DNA of 64,000 nt from Sipunculus nudus (lineage: Eukaryota > Annelida > Sipuncula > Golfingiida > Sipunculidae), in the NCBI GenBank assembly GCA_026874595.1, contig CM049311.1, forward strand, positions 53,821,676 through 53,885,675. Reading direction: 5' to 3'. The notes beneath the pieces were generated by a model. It saw nothing but the letters and a program-made list of their open reading frames with translations, ran no database searches and had not been told where the DNA came from. The position numbers were made by a program, and so were the translations under genes. Of the stretch, positions 11,590 through 22,928 are shown in pieces; position 1 is the stretch's first letter, and every line of letters starts with the position of its first letter.

Positions 11590-11760
11590 ATTCACTTAAG
11601 CATAGCTCAGAGAATATGGGTAATATAGACCTAATTTCAGATTTCCAAGGAGATTTTTCATGGACCTTCCTGGATGTCAAGTTAGAAGATTCTAGGTCCA
11701 ATAGTAACCATTTGTGCCATGTTTGAACAAGGTTCATAATATGCCTGCCACATATCTTGA
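11590..11760 (+). repeat. Fragment of the 26-27 kb repeat body
   Basis: CAAGGAGATTTTTCATGGAC followed by a GGATGTCAAGTTAGAAGATT stretch closely matches 27015-27060 and the repeated blocks at 26620-26720. A fragment without recognisable ends. Confidence 0.6.
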
Positions 11761-11828
11761 GACCCCCAATCTTGCTTAATATGCATGAATTTTGCTGTGA
11801 ATGTAATTCAGTTGAGGAACTGTAATGG

Positions 11829-12460
11829 TTAAAGGGACATAATCAGGAGCAAAATTATGGCTATTCATTCATACTATCAGTTCAGTTTTGCTTTATATAA
11901 ATGTTTCCAAGCAAAATCATTCCAGCACATGGTCACGTTTTCTAGCATATGGATGTTTAAAGGGGCCCAATCACCTATAATGCAATTTGAATTAACACGA
12001 AAAATAGCCTCTTCCCAAAAAAATGAATTGGTACCTACCAAACTATTGCCCTGAAACCGTTTGCTTACTCTGGTTAACGAGTTTTAGAAACAGTGCACCG
12101 GGCGCAATCACAGGTGTAAACATAAACACAGCGCATGCATCGCAGGGCTACAACACGTGTCATTATGGAGATTTTCTGACTTCTTGGCCCAAAAAAATGA
12201 AATACATGTTCCTGCTGGCTGAAAGATCACGTGTTGCAGCTCACAATCGGACATCCAGTCATGCTGGACTTTTGGTAAACAAACACGCATAGACTCTGTT
12301 TATCTACACCCAGAGCCATAACAAGGTCCTAAACCGCCTTATGCGAGGCACTGATCCTGTGTGCTGGGATATTTTTGCTGGTCAACTTTTGTATAAAGCA
12401 AAACTGAACCATTAGTGTGGAAGAGTAGGCAAAATATTGCTCCTGATTATGTCCCTTTAA
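11829..12460. mobile_element. MITE 1, TTAAAGGGACATAATC ends
   Basis: TTAA followed by AGGGACATAATCAGGAGC at 11829-11850 is matched by the complement ending in TTAA at 12460. Similarity of the arms extends about 60 bp inward, including TCAGTTTTGCTTTATA. TTAA at both borders is compatible with a TTAA-type target. Its right arm lies inside MITE 2. Confidence 0.65.
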
Positions 12461-12829
12461 CACCAAGTTATGGCTCTGCGTGTTGGTAAACACAGTCTGT
12501 TTACCATAACAAGGCCACATGACCAGAGGTCTGATAAAAAGGGGCAACACATTGTGTTTCAGCCAGCAGAAACATGTATTACATTTTTTGGACCAAGTCA
12601 GACCCGGCATCTCCTTTTGACACGTTTTGGCTCAGCGATGCACATGGCCCCACACGCTGTGTTTATGTTGACACCTTTCATCGCTCCCGGTCCACTGTTT
12701 TAACATTTGTTTACAGGAGAAAGCAAATGGTTTCAGGGCAATATTTTAGCAGGTACATATTTTTTTAAAGGGAAGAAGCTATTTTTCCTGTTAACTCAAC
12801 ATGCTTCATAGGTGATTGGGCCCCTTTAA
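11957..12829. mobile_element. MITE 2, long palindromic, TTAAAGGGGCCCAATCACC ends
   Basis: Terminal inverted repeats at 11957-11978 and 12808-12829 are perfect complements beginning TTAAAGGGGCCCAATCACC. Imperfect inverted similarity continues inward for several hundred bases (for example CAAACTATTGCCCTGAAACC versus GGTTTCAGGGCAATA; AACACGCATAGACTCTG versus its partner near 12490), so the whole element is a foldback. It overlaps MITE 1 in an interlocked way. Confidence 0.7.
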
Positions 12830-12969
12830 TATTCAAAATGAGTTGTATGAGAATCCATCAGATTTTTGGTAATTCATCATGGTGCTACTAAAGTCTTTTG
12901 ACCTCTGTCCTCATTAAATATTCATGAATTTCGCTGGAAATAAAACTTAGGGGAGATAATAGAATGGCT

Positions 12970-13470
12970 TGTTTTCACACTTGCAAAAACCAGATGCCTC
13001 CCCCCCCCCCCCCCTCCCCAGTTTGCATATAGGTTATATCAATGAAGACATGGAGAGAGATTTGACCCTGTATGGTCACTAGGTTTAAAACTCATCAAAG
13101 ATTTTGATAGGAACAATCAGTGTTTCAAATTTGGGAGGAAAATATCCAACCCTTCAAAAGTTATTGCATTCACAAGACAATAACTACAATTTGGCAACAA
13201 TTGGTGTACCAAATTTGAGGACAAAATGTGAAATACTTCAAAAGTTATGGGCTTAAAAATCATTTTTGATTCAGCAGATTTGACCTTGAAGATGAAAATT
13301 AAGGTCACCATGTTTTGAACTCATCCAAGATTTCAGTAGGAACCATAAGTGTGTCAAATTTCGGTAGAAAATATGCAGCCTTAAAATAGCCCAAAAATTT
13401 TACATTTCAGCAATTTGACCTTGAACATGAAGGTCGGTATAACATTATAACTCCCATCATAGGTGGGCAT
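12970..13470 (+). mobile_element. Hairpin-ended element, family F copy
   Basis: Starts near AATAGAATGGCTTG, then ATGCCTCCC followed by a poly-C run (about 13000-13016). The body is built of modules containing TTTGACCTTGAAGATGAA, AAGGTCACCA and TTTGGTAGGAAC. It ends near CATCATAGGTGGGCATATAA, where GGGCAT complements the 5' ATGCC. The same modules occur at 59868-60850. Confidence 0.55.
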
Positions 13471-13632
13471 ATAAGAACAAGGGTTGTATATATATATGGA
13501 ATAAATGTAAATTCATGTATAGGTCAGCAGTCTGATTTTTTAATCGCTTCATATATTTTATTTGTCAACCATCACAGTATTTATGATGCTGAACACTGAA
13601 GCACCAAGGAAATAGTGCAATGTGACAAATGT

Positions 13633-13636
13633 AAAC
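13633..13636. other. AAAC target-site duplication, left
   Basis: AAAC directly outside the left terminal inverted repeat; the same four bases follow the right repeat at 25861-25864. They are direct, not inverted, copies, as expected for a 4-bp target duplication. Confidence 0.75.
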
Positions 13637-13660
13637 GGGTTATTCCAGGCTAAGTGCCAC
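13637..13660 (+). repeat. Left terminal inverted repeat
   Basis: 24 bp beginning GGGTTATTCCAGGCTAAG and ending GTGCCAC; its complement is at 25837-25860 with a single T/C difference at position 5. Immediately inside are TGTCC (13666) and GTTAC (13676), paralleling the GTAAC just inside the right repeat. Confidence 0.88.
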
Positions 13661-14229
13661 AAACATGTCCACTACGTTACACATGGTTTAATTTAATATA
13701 AAACTGTTAGAAATAAAGTTGATTTGCACTGATATTGGCCATCCTGCCCATGTGAGATAATGAACATACATTGCGAACAAATGTGTGCAAATGTGTTCTT
13801 GTGAGACTTTTCAACCGGTATAATAAAGACTATTTTTAGTGAGTCAAAGCGTTACATTGAATTCCTGTTATATTTTACAAGCTCTCCGTTATTTCAAATG
13901 ACATCATGGTTCCCTGTTTGACAGGGGATTTTGATATTTGAATGGAACGGCACTGGGTACAAATGAACTTAATTGGACCGAGACGTATCATTCCGAGATA
14001 AACACTGTCATTATAAGGTGACCACGTGCGTAAACTTGTCCGTCCAGCATGTTACGCACTTAATGAGTTGTTTCCGGTCGATTCTGTAAAATGTCGTCAA
14101 CATTTCATCAATGAAAATAGCTGTTTTGATGTGACAAGTACCCCTGGCAATCATGAAATTGACATCGTTTCCATCGTCTGCTTCGAAATCCGGGGATTTT
14201 TGTGACGTACGTAACTGTCCGTCCAATCA

Positions 14230-14777
14230 TTACGACCGTAACATTTGAATATTTCAAATTAGACCTCTGCCCAACCGGCCGACCATTCTGCAAGTTCATT
14301 GGATGGGGACTGAGGTGAAAGGTCATCAAAACATTGAGCAGACGACACACGATGGCGGAAAAAAAGAAAGGTAAGCCGTGGTGATCAAAGTTTGGCAGCC
14401 ACGAAAGTTACACCCGTAACCCAACAGACGGTGCAAAAATATGTAAAGTATAGAAAATACTCGTATGACTTGTATGATTAATTTTTAGTGAACAATCGAT
14501 ACTTATTTTTGTTATGCATGGTTTAAAACTTGCCGTATTGTCCCAGTTAACGATGTCATCATTTGTTTTGGACAAGTTCACGTAACATGTGCGTAACATT
14601 TGACAGTTGTCCATGATCCATGTTACGTACGTGCCTTGATATGAATATATTATAAATAATTTGTCAACAAAATGTGTTTCACATGTACAGACACTTGCCC
14701 GTATATCTTTGATGATGTTTAAAAAAAGTATTTGTTTATGGCTGCTACATGTGACTGACAGCTGATTACGGTCGTAA
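14230..14777. promoter_or_regulatory. Left subterminal TTAC-N4-GTAA motifs
   Basis: TTACGACCGTAA at 14230-14241, TTACACCCGTAA at 14408-14419, and TTACGGTCGTAA at 14766-14777 (the first motif in reverse). Nearby are half or related forms: GTGCGTAA with its complement TTACGCAC (about 14026-14060), GTACGTAAC (about 14208) and GTTACGTACGTG (about 14623). They surround the first exon, so they could serve both as transposase binding sites and in control of the transposase promoter (inference). Confidence 0.65.
14352..14370 (+). CDS. Transposase exon 1 (initiator exon)
   Basis: ATGGCGGAAAAAAAGAAAG encodes MAEKKK plus one base, directly followed by GTAAGC, a strong donor. The ATG has A at -3 and G at +4, a good eukaryotic start context. 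The single base left over (phase 1) is completed by the first two bases of exon 2 to give Gly7. Exon 2 has no ATG upstream of its coding similarity, so a separate initiator exon is needed, and this is the best-placed candidate. Confidence 0.55.
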
Positions 14778-14871
14778 CCATTCAATTTTCATACCAAAAA
14801 CTGCATGGAATTGTGTCATTTATGGATCGTTTTAATAAAATTGAGTAACAGTTCTTGACATTTTACACTAT

Positions 14872-15705
14872 AACAAGGGACCTATGGGTCACTGTGCTCA
14901 GCTGACGTTAACCTTGAAGGTTAAAATCTAAAATAATATCAAATAGAGATAAAGTGTAAGAGGAAGAGGTAATAAAGGCCATGGTTGGTTTATATGATTG
15001 GTTTGTATTGATGAGCAATCTATTTTTTATTATAATATATATTATTAAATATATATGTATTTTTTTTATGGAATGTATACAGTTGAAATATTGCTAATTA
15101 ACAACATAAAACAGGGCAAACAAAGCCTGATCTCAAATTCTGCTGAGGCAGGAAAATAATGAACAAATGTTTGTATTAAATCCTGATTTTTTTATCACAT
15201 CAATTATTTTCTAATTTAAGTTTATATTTCTATACATTTCCAATTTAACACATATATCTGAATATAAAAGTTGATTCATTATTCTCAATTGCATCATCAT
15301 AAATCTCAATCTTGTCAGATAACACCACATCATGCATACAAATGTTTATTTATTTTTTACCACAAAAATATATCTTTTAAATCTGCAAAACAATAAATAT
15401 CTAAAAATAATACTTGATTTAGATTTCACAATTTTTAATTGTGTCTTTATTTATCCATAATGTGCTTCATATTTTATAATAATTTAAGCATACTGATGGG
15501 TTCAAGTATATTGGTTAAAATCATTTAAAAGAAAATTGATTTCTTTAAAAATGCTAGATTACACAACATTGCATCTTCTGAATTACACCTTGAATTATTT
15601 TTTCAAGGAAAGTTTTTGCATATCGGAGTGGAAACAGCATTACAATTAAGGAGATACAGTGAAAACAATAACAATTACTGCATAACACTTGGTGGGTTGG
15701 GTTTG

Positions 15706-15743
<38 letters not shown>

Positions 15744-15896
15744 GATTGGGGTGGTTAAATGAGAATAACTGTACACCTGTCACAGCAGGGGATCTCCCCC
15801 AGTGACTGTAACAAATCAGAAACCCTGGCATAGCTGACTTCCAGTGACCTGGAGTGGGACCCTGCATCTGTAATCAAAGCAAGTGACTACAGAAAA
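14872..15896 (+). mobile_element. GCTCAG-type hairpin-ended element, 5' part, in transposase intron 1
   Basis: 5' end AACAAGGGACCTATGGGTC followed by ACTGTGCTCAGCTGA, the same start as at 15897, 47417 and 63228. No matching 3' hairpin is seen before the next copy starts at 15897, so it is truncated or interrupted. The body is AT-rich and contains a ~35-base poly-G run (15707-15741). Confidence 0.6.
15707..15741. repeat. Poly-G tract (~35 G)
   Basis: An unbroken run of about 35 G on the + strand. It creates a proline-rich frame on the minus strand that is not a gene. Length is likely unreliable in the assembly. Confidence 0.9.
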
Positions 15897-18556
15897 AACA
15901 AGGGACCTATGGGTCACGGCGCTCAGCTGTTATATATGATAAAAAATATGATTTAGATATGATTCACCTGCTGGTTTTGTGTGGTAATAAATATAAGCTG
16001 TATTATAAGTTGTTGTTGTTTAGCTTATGTATGATTTTGATAGTATCTTTGGAGACAGGGAAGAGGATTGATTTCATTTATTTTATTAACAAATGGAGTA
16101 CTATTGTCACACAGATTTTGACTTGGCCATATAACTTATAAGCAGAACATATAATATAAGAGTTTAACTATTAATTAAATAATTTTACAAATATTGTCCC
16201 AAATATAATTTTTATTAAAAATAATAAGAGAATCTTATGATTTTTTAAAATGAAATATAACTGAAATGATTATTAAAATAATATTAAAGAATATATTCAT
16301 GAATGCATTCATGAATACATTTTGAAAGTATTTGCACTGGTATTCATATACTTTCATTTTTACCTGAATTCCCGTTCTTAATGCAAGAAATTTTATAATG
16401 GAGTACATATTCATATTCGTATTTAAATACAATTGCAAATTAATCGCACCATGTCAGGTATTTATTCAGTTTTCACCAAACAATGATGTTGAGAATCCAG
16501 AATATACAAAATTAACACATTTAAATAATGATCATAAGTACCTGGTTTTATGGCTTTTTATTTATTTTTAAAAAAATAATGTAATATATTCATTTTGGAC
16601 TAATTTCACATCAATGTACACACTAGACACAGTAGGAATCTAGATTAATATTATCAACTGCATCTTTGTCTATCATTAATTTCCTTCATATGATCCCCAA
16701 TCATTAGTAATGAATAATATATGATTTACTTTTTTATCATTAAACTGAACTGAAAAATACCATAGGTGACTGCATGGTGTCATTTGGAATACATGACATT
16801 CTATCCATCGATACAAGATTCTTATATCATCAGTAACTGCAAGTTAATTTCCTGTTATTATAAACTAACAAATTCCTTTTCTATTTTTCTTTAATTTGTT
16901 ATTAAAAACCAACACAAATTTATTAATTTATTGTTTATTGTTATGTTGTTGGTTAAAACTACTAGATGAGTTGGGTTGGACACCTGGATCAACTGTGGTT
17001 GGCCATTATATAATAAGCTGCCTGGAGCCCCAGTTTATGCCTCGAGTCAAGCATGCATAATTTGCTGAAAGTTCAACCAGGTCAACATACAGGTGACTCA
17101 AGAGGGGCTGGAGAGGGCCAAAGTCTGACATGGTCTCATAGAAACATTAACAAAAGCTACAATTTTTGGCCAATTTCTTTCAGCTTTCTAAACTAAAAAG
17201 CTGAAATCCTTATGTGTGCATGACATTAAAATTATATCAACAGTGCTCACAGGAAACAAACGTGCCATGGTCAAAGTTGAGCAAAATATAAGGTACTAAT
17301 TTTATATTTATACTAATAACTTATAAAATCTGAAAAATTCAGAACTAATTTTGGGTATTCAATTGAATCTTGATTAAATAATGTTACATCCCTGACAAAA
17401 AAATCTCTAGCTTCAGCAATCTCCTTGTTAAGGGAGTAAATTATTTCTTGATTTTTTACAAAGTGCATTATGTTTGCGCCCATAACTTAAAACAGTTACG
17501 CAATACTGACATCATATCTGGCATGTGCATAGAGAATGTATAGAAAAATATGTATATTATATATGATTAAAGTCAGATCAGTTGTTTTGATATTAGGCAG
17601 TCTTGAAGTGTAACAATGGGTTTTTAATGGAAAAATGAAGTTTTTCATTAATATCTCGAAGGTATTAAGTCCTAGTGACCAAATTCTTGGCATGGCAGGG
17701 GATTTTGGAGACATCTAATTGTATGCCAAATTTTAGGAACTGAGAGCTGAAGCTGGGGAGCTGAGCTCTTGCAAACTGCATAACACTAACTTGATGTAAA
17801 CAATATGTTACATGGTGTTTGAAAACTTGAATAAAATCTACAGTTTTTGATCAACTGGTTTCAAATTTTTGGTGTTAACAGACAAAATGCTAACAAAAAC
17901 ATGCTGTGAAAATTAAATCCACAGTACTTACAGGAAAAAAACGTGCCATGGTCAAAGTTGGGCTAAATTTAAGGTACCAGTTTTTTATTTTTGTTAATAT
18001 TTTAAAAAAATTTAAAAAATTTTGATCTAATTTTGGGTATACAATTTAATTTTGATTAATTAAAGTTATATTACTGGAAAAAAAAGTCCATAGCTTTAAC
18101 ATGTTTTGTGTTAAGTGATCAAATATCTTTCCTGATTTTTTACAAAATGCATTATGTTTGGGATCATAACTTTTTTAAATTAAATAATACAGACATAATT
18201 TCTGGCATGTACATAGGAACTATATAGAGGAATATTTATGGTTAATATGAGGAAAAACAGTTGAGTCATTTTGATATTAGGCAGTCCTGAAGTGTGAAAA
18301 TAGGTTTTTAATAAAAAATTGAGGTTTTTCCTTAATTTCTGAGAGGAATGAAGTCGCAAAGACCCAGTTTTCGGCTTGGTAGGAGATCTTGGGGACATCT
18401 AACATTATGCCGAATTTTGGATTCCTAGGTCTTACGGTTTCAAAACGTGCCACATCTACGGACGGACGGACGGACGGACGGACAGACAGACGGACGGACG
18501 ACGGACAATGGACCACGACTATAGCTCAGATGACTTATAGTCAGCTGAGCTAAAAA
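15897..18556 (+). mobile_element. GCTCAG-type hairpin-ended element in transposase intron 1
   Basis: Starts AACAAGGGACCTATGGGTC, then GGCGCTCAGCTG. Ends with a (GACG)n tract (18461-18500), then a near-perfect hairpin with arms TAGCTCAG-TGAC and GTCA-CTGAGCTA (18522-18552) and AAAAA. GCTCAGCTG near the start is the complement of CAGCTGAGC at the end. The body contains two diverged tandem modules (about 17100-17710 and 17790-18400), each with ACGTGCCATGGTCAAAGTTG and CTAATTTTGGGTATTCAATT-type blocks. The same module recurs at 52050-52790 and 63700-64000. No coding capacity recognised. Confidence 0.72.
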
Positions 18557-19224
18557 CGACAGAGTGCAATGTAATTGATAAAATAAATAGAATGAAGAAT
18601 GGGTTATGAATTCAGTAACATGGATATGCTGTCAAAGTTGAAGTACTTTTACAGATTATATACTATAATTAAAGGGCAAAATATGGAACTTGCAGAACAA
18701 TTAATCTAAAATAAATTATTGATAATTTTGAAAAATTATCTTGATTAAATTTTTTATCAATATAATTAAATTCTATATTGTTTATAAAATTATAATTATA
18801 TATATTATAACAGGATTCTCAGCGTTTTATGAAAACAATATCCCTTGATTTTCTTTGAAGCTTTCTTGGTGATTTTTTTTTAATTTATAGGAAAGTAATT
18901 TTTACTTTTTTTTACACACTGAAATTGAAAAAAAAATGATAAATTGAATAAGTATTTTTGACAAGAGGAAAAAAAATTACTGGTCACTCTCAATTTAGCA
19001 ATGAAAATTCTCTTTTTCTCTGATTTAAATCATTTAATCTTATCCCTGAATTTTTTTCCTGACTAGAATATAAATTCATTTTATCAGCAGGGTAACAATT
19101 CATTAATTTCTATGGATAAATAAAATTATATCATAGTAAAAACTTAAACCCAATACGCCATTCTTTTATAAATTAAAATTTCAGAATTTGTATCTAATTA
19201 GCCTCTTGGTTAATTTATTGGTAG
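18557..19224. other. End of transposase intron 1
   Basis: Very AT-rich, ending in ATTTATTGGTAG before exon 2. A second possible acceptor, ATTTCAG at 19177-19183, would keep the frame open too but leaves the phase with exon 1 incompatible. Confidence 0.5.
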
Positions 19225-21657
19225 GGAACACCTTGCGGATAGTTCTAAGACCTCAGCAGGGGAAAAACAGTGACAGTGCAGAGGATAACCATGCTCAATC
19301 AGACATAATCACTAGGAGAGCGAACAATGCCTATGGTGTCAGAAAATTCAGAGAAAAACTGAAAAAAAATCCAGAGTTATGGAAATCACACCAAGAGCTT
19401 GAAGCAATCAGGCATCAGATAAGGAGACAAAATTGGGATAACGATAAGAAAGAAAGGAATAGAGAGCTGTCTAGATTGCGAATGCAGAGAAAACGATTGA
19501 AGGATAAAGAAAAAAAGAAAAGGCTGGCCAATGATGACTTGAAAACAGATTGTGTTCCACCCACAAAGAAACACTGTACCAGAAACTATGAGCAGGAAAA
19601 AGAAAGAAAGAGAGCTTATTGGAGGGAAAAGAGGAGGCAGAGCAGGTTACGACAAAACTCTCAAAAAAAGAGAAGGGATAGAGAAGCAAACACGAAACAA
19701 CGACAAGCAACAAGGAAAGGGTACACAGATACACAGGACACAGACAACACTTCAGTGATAAACCCACCAGTTTCAGATATGAGTCCATCAGCCATCAGGG
19801 TTGCTGCTCATAGAGCTTTGCAAAAGGGAACATTCCCTAAACACCCTGATGTTTTTGCTAAAGTTGTGAGACACATAATTGTCAATGCATCTCCTAAAAA
19901 GCAAACTGCACTCAATAAAATTGGTGTTGTTGTTTCTAAACCACCAGTGACTGATGAACCAACAGCTAGACAGAGAATGACTGACAAAATTGAAACATTA
20001 AAATATGATCACACAGATAAAGCAAGCCAAGAAAAACAGTATCTGAAAGCTTTAGCTGGAACAGTTGACAGGAAAACTGCTTGGAGACTGAAGAAAAAAA
20101 ACAGTCCCAGTTTTGGTGTGAAATCAAGAAACAGAAAACCAACCATCAGTGAAATAACAAGAAAGAAGGTAAAGGAACTGTTTAGTGACGCCAGTGTCAT
20201 TTTACCAGACAAAAAACTTGTAAGCAAAAAGACAAAAAAACCAAGACAAATTCTTAGTAAAACTGTTTCTCAGCTTTACAGAGATTTCAAACAGAAATAT
20301 CCTCACATTCACATTGGGAAGTCAACCTTCTATGGCCTTAGACCAAAGCACATAAAGGTCATAAAGTTTCACAAAAGGAACCAGTGTTTGTGTGAGTATT
20401 GCGAAAACATAAATCTTAAACTGAAGGCCCTGTCAAACAAATTCCCTGATGTTCCTTCAACAGATCTGTTTGAACTGGTCAACTGTACACTCTGTGAGCC
20501 CAGCCACACTGTCCTTGGCGATAATTTCCCAGACATCAACTGTGTAAAAAGAATGTGTGACCAGTGTGGCATTAGCAAGCTTGAGGAACAATTTAGTGGC
20601 ATCCTAGAGAGAGAGGGGCAAAGAAGAATCCAGTATGATGTTTGGGCAAGGGTATGATACACAAACAATGGCAAACAAAAGATCAAAAGAGCACTGGAAA
20701 CAAAAACTGACACTGTTTGTAATATCTTTATGACTTTGATGTCAGAACTTGAGCCTTACGCTCAACATGTGTTCAACTGGACATGGCAGAAAAAACAGTT
20801 GAAAATTGTGCAGGAAAAGGTACCAATGGGGTTGGTAATAAAGGTTTTAGACTTCCAGCAAAACTACACTTGTAGTATGCAAGATGAGGTTCAGAGTGCC
20901 CATTGGACACAAGAACTGGCTACCATTCATCCAGCTGTGTGCTGGTACAGATGCCCGGAACACAACAAAATTGTCAAAGAATCATTCATTCATATTACTG
21001 ATGACATGAACCATGATTTCCATGCAGTGCATCATTTCACAGCTCAAACAAACAAATATTTGATTGAGAATAGGAATCTTAACATCTGTGAAGAGATACA
21101 ATTCACAGATGGCTGTGCAGCTCAATATAAGAGTAAAGGGCCATTCATGGACATCAGCTGTTTTCAAGAAGATTTTGGATATCCAGTGACACGCAATTTT
21201 TTTGGGAGCCGCCATGGGAAAGGTCCCTCAGATGGGGAGGGTGGGGTGATAAAGAGTCAAATTGACTCTTTGGTCAAGTCAAGACAAATCAAAGTAAGAA
21301 ATGCTGAAGAATTGTTCAAGATGTGCCACAAATACCTGACAAAAAATTCACCATGTCACCTAGAAGGTGATGTCCATACACGTAGAACTTTCATGTATGT
21401 TAACAAAGGTGACATCAAGTGCAACAGATGTGACAGGATTGTTTCTACTACAGTAAAAGGGACCAGGGAGATACATAGCATTAAAACAGTTCAACCTGGC
21501 ACTGTTGCTGTGCGTGCAATCAGTTGCAACTGCAATGAATGTTTGAAAACTGACAACACTCATGGGATGACCTGCCAAATGTCTGGAGTAGTTCCATCAT
21601 GGAGAGTGGTGCAACTTGATGTTAAACAATGTGATGCCAGTATCCTTGTGAAACATT
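19225..21657 (+). CDS. Transposase exon 2: basic region, Cys cluster and DDE-like core, with TGA at 20655
   Basis: 2433 nt, one frame interrupted only by TGA at 20655-20657. The stretch before it (477 codons) holds the Lys/Arg-rich region with repeated KERKRAYWREKRR-type sequence and the Cys-rich block (CLCEYCEN, CTLC, CVKRMCDQC). The stretch after it is in the same frame: 24 codons lie between the stop and the ATG at 20730 and continue the protein sensibly. The downstream part holds VLDFQQNYTC, EVQSAHW, FTDGCAAQYKSKG and RNFFGSRHGKGPSDGEGG, then Cys pairs CNRC and CNCNEC. A TAA at 21660 lies just beyond the donor GTTAAG at 21658, so the exon must be spliced to avoid truncation. Read unspliced and ignoring the join, it would look like two separate proteins of about 489 and 310 residues. 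Confidence 0.85.
20655..20657 (+). other. In-frame TGA in the transposase
   Basis: The codon after DVWARV is TGA and the frame resumes directly with YTNNGKQKIKR. TGG (Trp) is one base away. The next base is T and the codon is followed by TAC, not the CTA context associated with efficient readthrough. Confidence 0.85.
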
Positions 21658-21675
21658 GTTAAGCTGTAGATATTG

Positions 21676-21742
<67 letters not shown>
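21676..21742. repeat. (AT)n microsatellite in transposase intron 2
   Basis: About 30 AT units between exons 2 and 3, followed by an imperfect (ATT)n. Confidence 0.9.
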
Positions 21743-21746
<4 letters not shown>

Positions 21747-21925
21747 TTTATAAAAATTATTATTATTATTAATATTATTATTATTTAAGCACTACAGTGA
21801 ATGGTACAAAATGAATGAAAGATATTAGTTATAATATGAGTTGGAACTGTCCATTATAATTTGATGTGAGTGTGACCCTATTACAAAGCTGTGACTCTTG
21901 GTTATAACCATTACTAAAAACTCAG

Positions 21926-22013
21926 ATGGGAATGTAACAACTGATGAGAAATCTTCAGAGGAAAACACTGCAGAGGAAGATTTACTTCAAGATGACCATC
22001 ATGGTACAAACTT
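21926..22013 (+). CDS. Transposase exon 3 (acidic linker)
   Basis: Acceptor AAAACTCAG and donor GTGAGTG. 88 nt: two bases complete Tyr818, 28 codons follow, two bases are carried to exon 4. The product is acidic and polar (DEKSSEENTAEEDLLQDD). The frame is open and in phase with both neighbours. A small linker exon, so evidence rests on splice sites and phase. Confidence 0.6.
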
Positions 22014-22429
22014 GTGAGTGCACCCTTTGAGGCAGAATTGGATTTTTGACATTCCACTGTTATTTTTATCAATAGTTTTTTTTTCTCAGCACATGGATTA
22101 TTATTGATGGACCAATATGCAACAATAAACCAGTGCTAATTGCTAACATATTTTTTTAGCTCATGGGCAAATAATTTTTGATGAGGAAATATGCCAAAGC
22201 AACATCTTGCCAGTTGTTAAAACAAAAGAATAATACCAAAAATACTGAGAAAATAAATAACTGGCCAACAGATATGACTTTTGACTTAGACATCAAGCAT
22301 ACATATTATCCTAGGTTTATATGGTGTATCATTTAATTTATCCATAATAGTTCATTACAGAGCACCATAATGGCGTTTAATGTTACAAATATAAAGTATA
22401 TAAAATTTGTAATTTAATATGATATTTAG

Positions 22430-22530
22430 GTCTACAGAAGTTGCTTTGGAGCAAAAGCATGTCACCCAAGTACCACCAGTCACTGACACAGAAGATGATT
22501 GTGCACTGCAGCAGGAAAACAATATGAATT
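22430..22530 (+). CDS. Transposase exon 4 (acidic linker)
   Basis: Acceptor GATATTTAG and donor GTTAGC. 101 nt: one base completes Leu847, 33 codons follow (including VTDTEDDCALQQENN), one base is carried over. Without splicing the frame would meet TAG at 22532-22534, which lies just inside the intron, the same arrangement as the TAA beyond exon 2. Confidence 0.6.
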
Positions 22531-22928
22531 GTTAGCACATACTGTAATATTTTAGTCATTTTATTTTTCTAATTTAATAGGCAATTTTTCTGTAATGGCT
22601 TATCTAATGAGGAATCAAAGAATTAGTTTTTTTTCAATCCATTTAAACATTATAATCAGATTGAACAATTCATTTGAATGTCATTATATCAAGTACTAAG
22701 GCAAAAGGTATTTAACTGAAAAATTTTAAAAAAAATAATACATAAGATAGGTAAAGCCCTATTGTCAAATGCAACAGCAGATATTTGTTAGTAAATTTAC
22801 TAACTTGGGTGCTATTTTTTTATTGTATGTTGGTCTGATAATGATGAAGTAGAACCCTATCTTTATATTTGAATTCTAATGTGAAATACCCCAATTATTT
22901 AACATACATTTAAATTATATATTTTCAG

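Noticed and set aside
14408-14785. 125-codon minus-strand frame
   Set aside because: Lies over the transposon's subterminal motifs; no recognisable domain and antisense to the first intron.
15646-15867. Minus-strand frame with a long proline run
   Set aside because: Produced by the poly-G tract; no start context, homology or splice support.
19188-19224. Translation start at TTG 19188
   Set aside because: Not a eukaryotic start; the hydrophobic leader it adds is intron sequence, and the acceptor at 19221-19224 joins in phase to an ATG exon at 14352.
20655-20657. TGA as selenocysteine or programmed readthrough
   Set aside because: No supporting context after the codon, and transposases of this kind are not known to use either; a simple mutation or error is more likely.
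20730-21662. A separate protein starting at ATG 20730 and ending at TAA 21660
   Set aside because: It is in the same frame as the upstream part, 24 codons after the TGA, and the TAA lies just inside a donor site that joins in phase to downstream exons.
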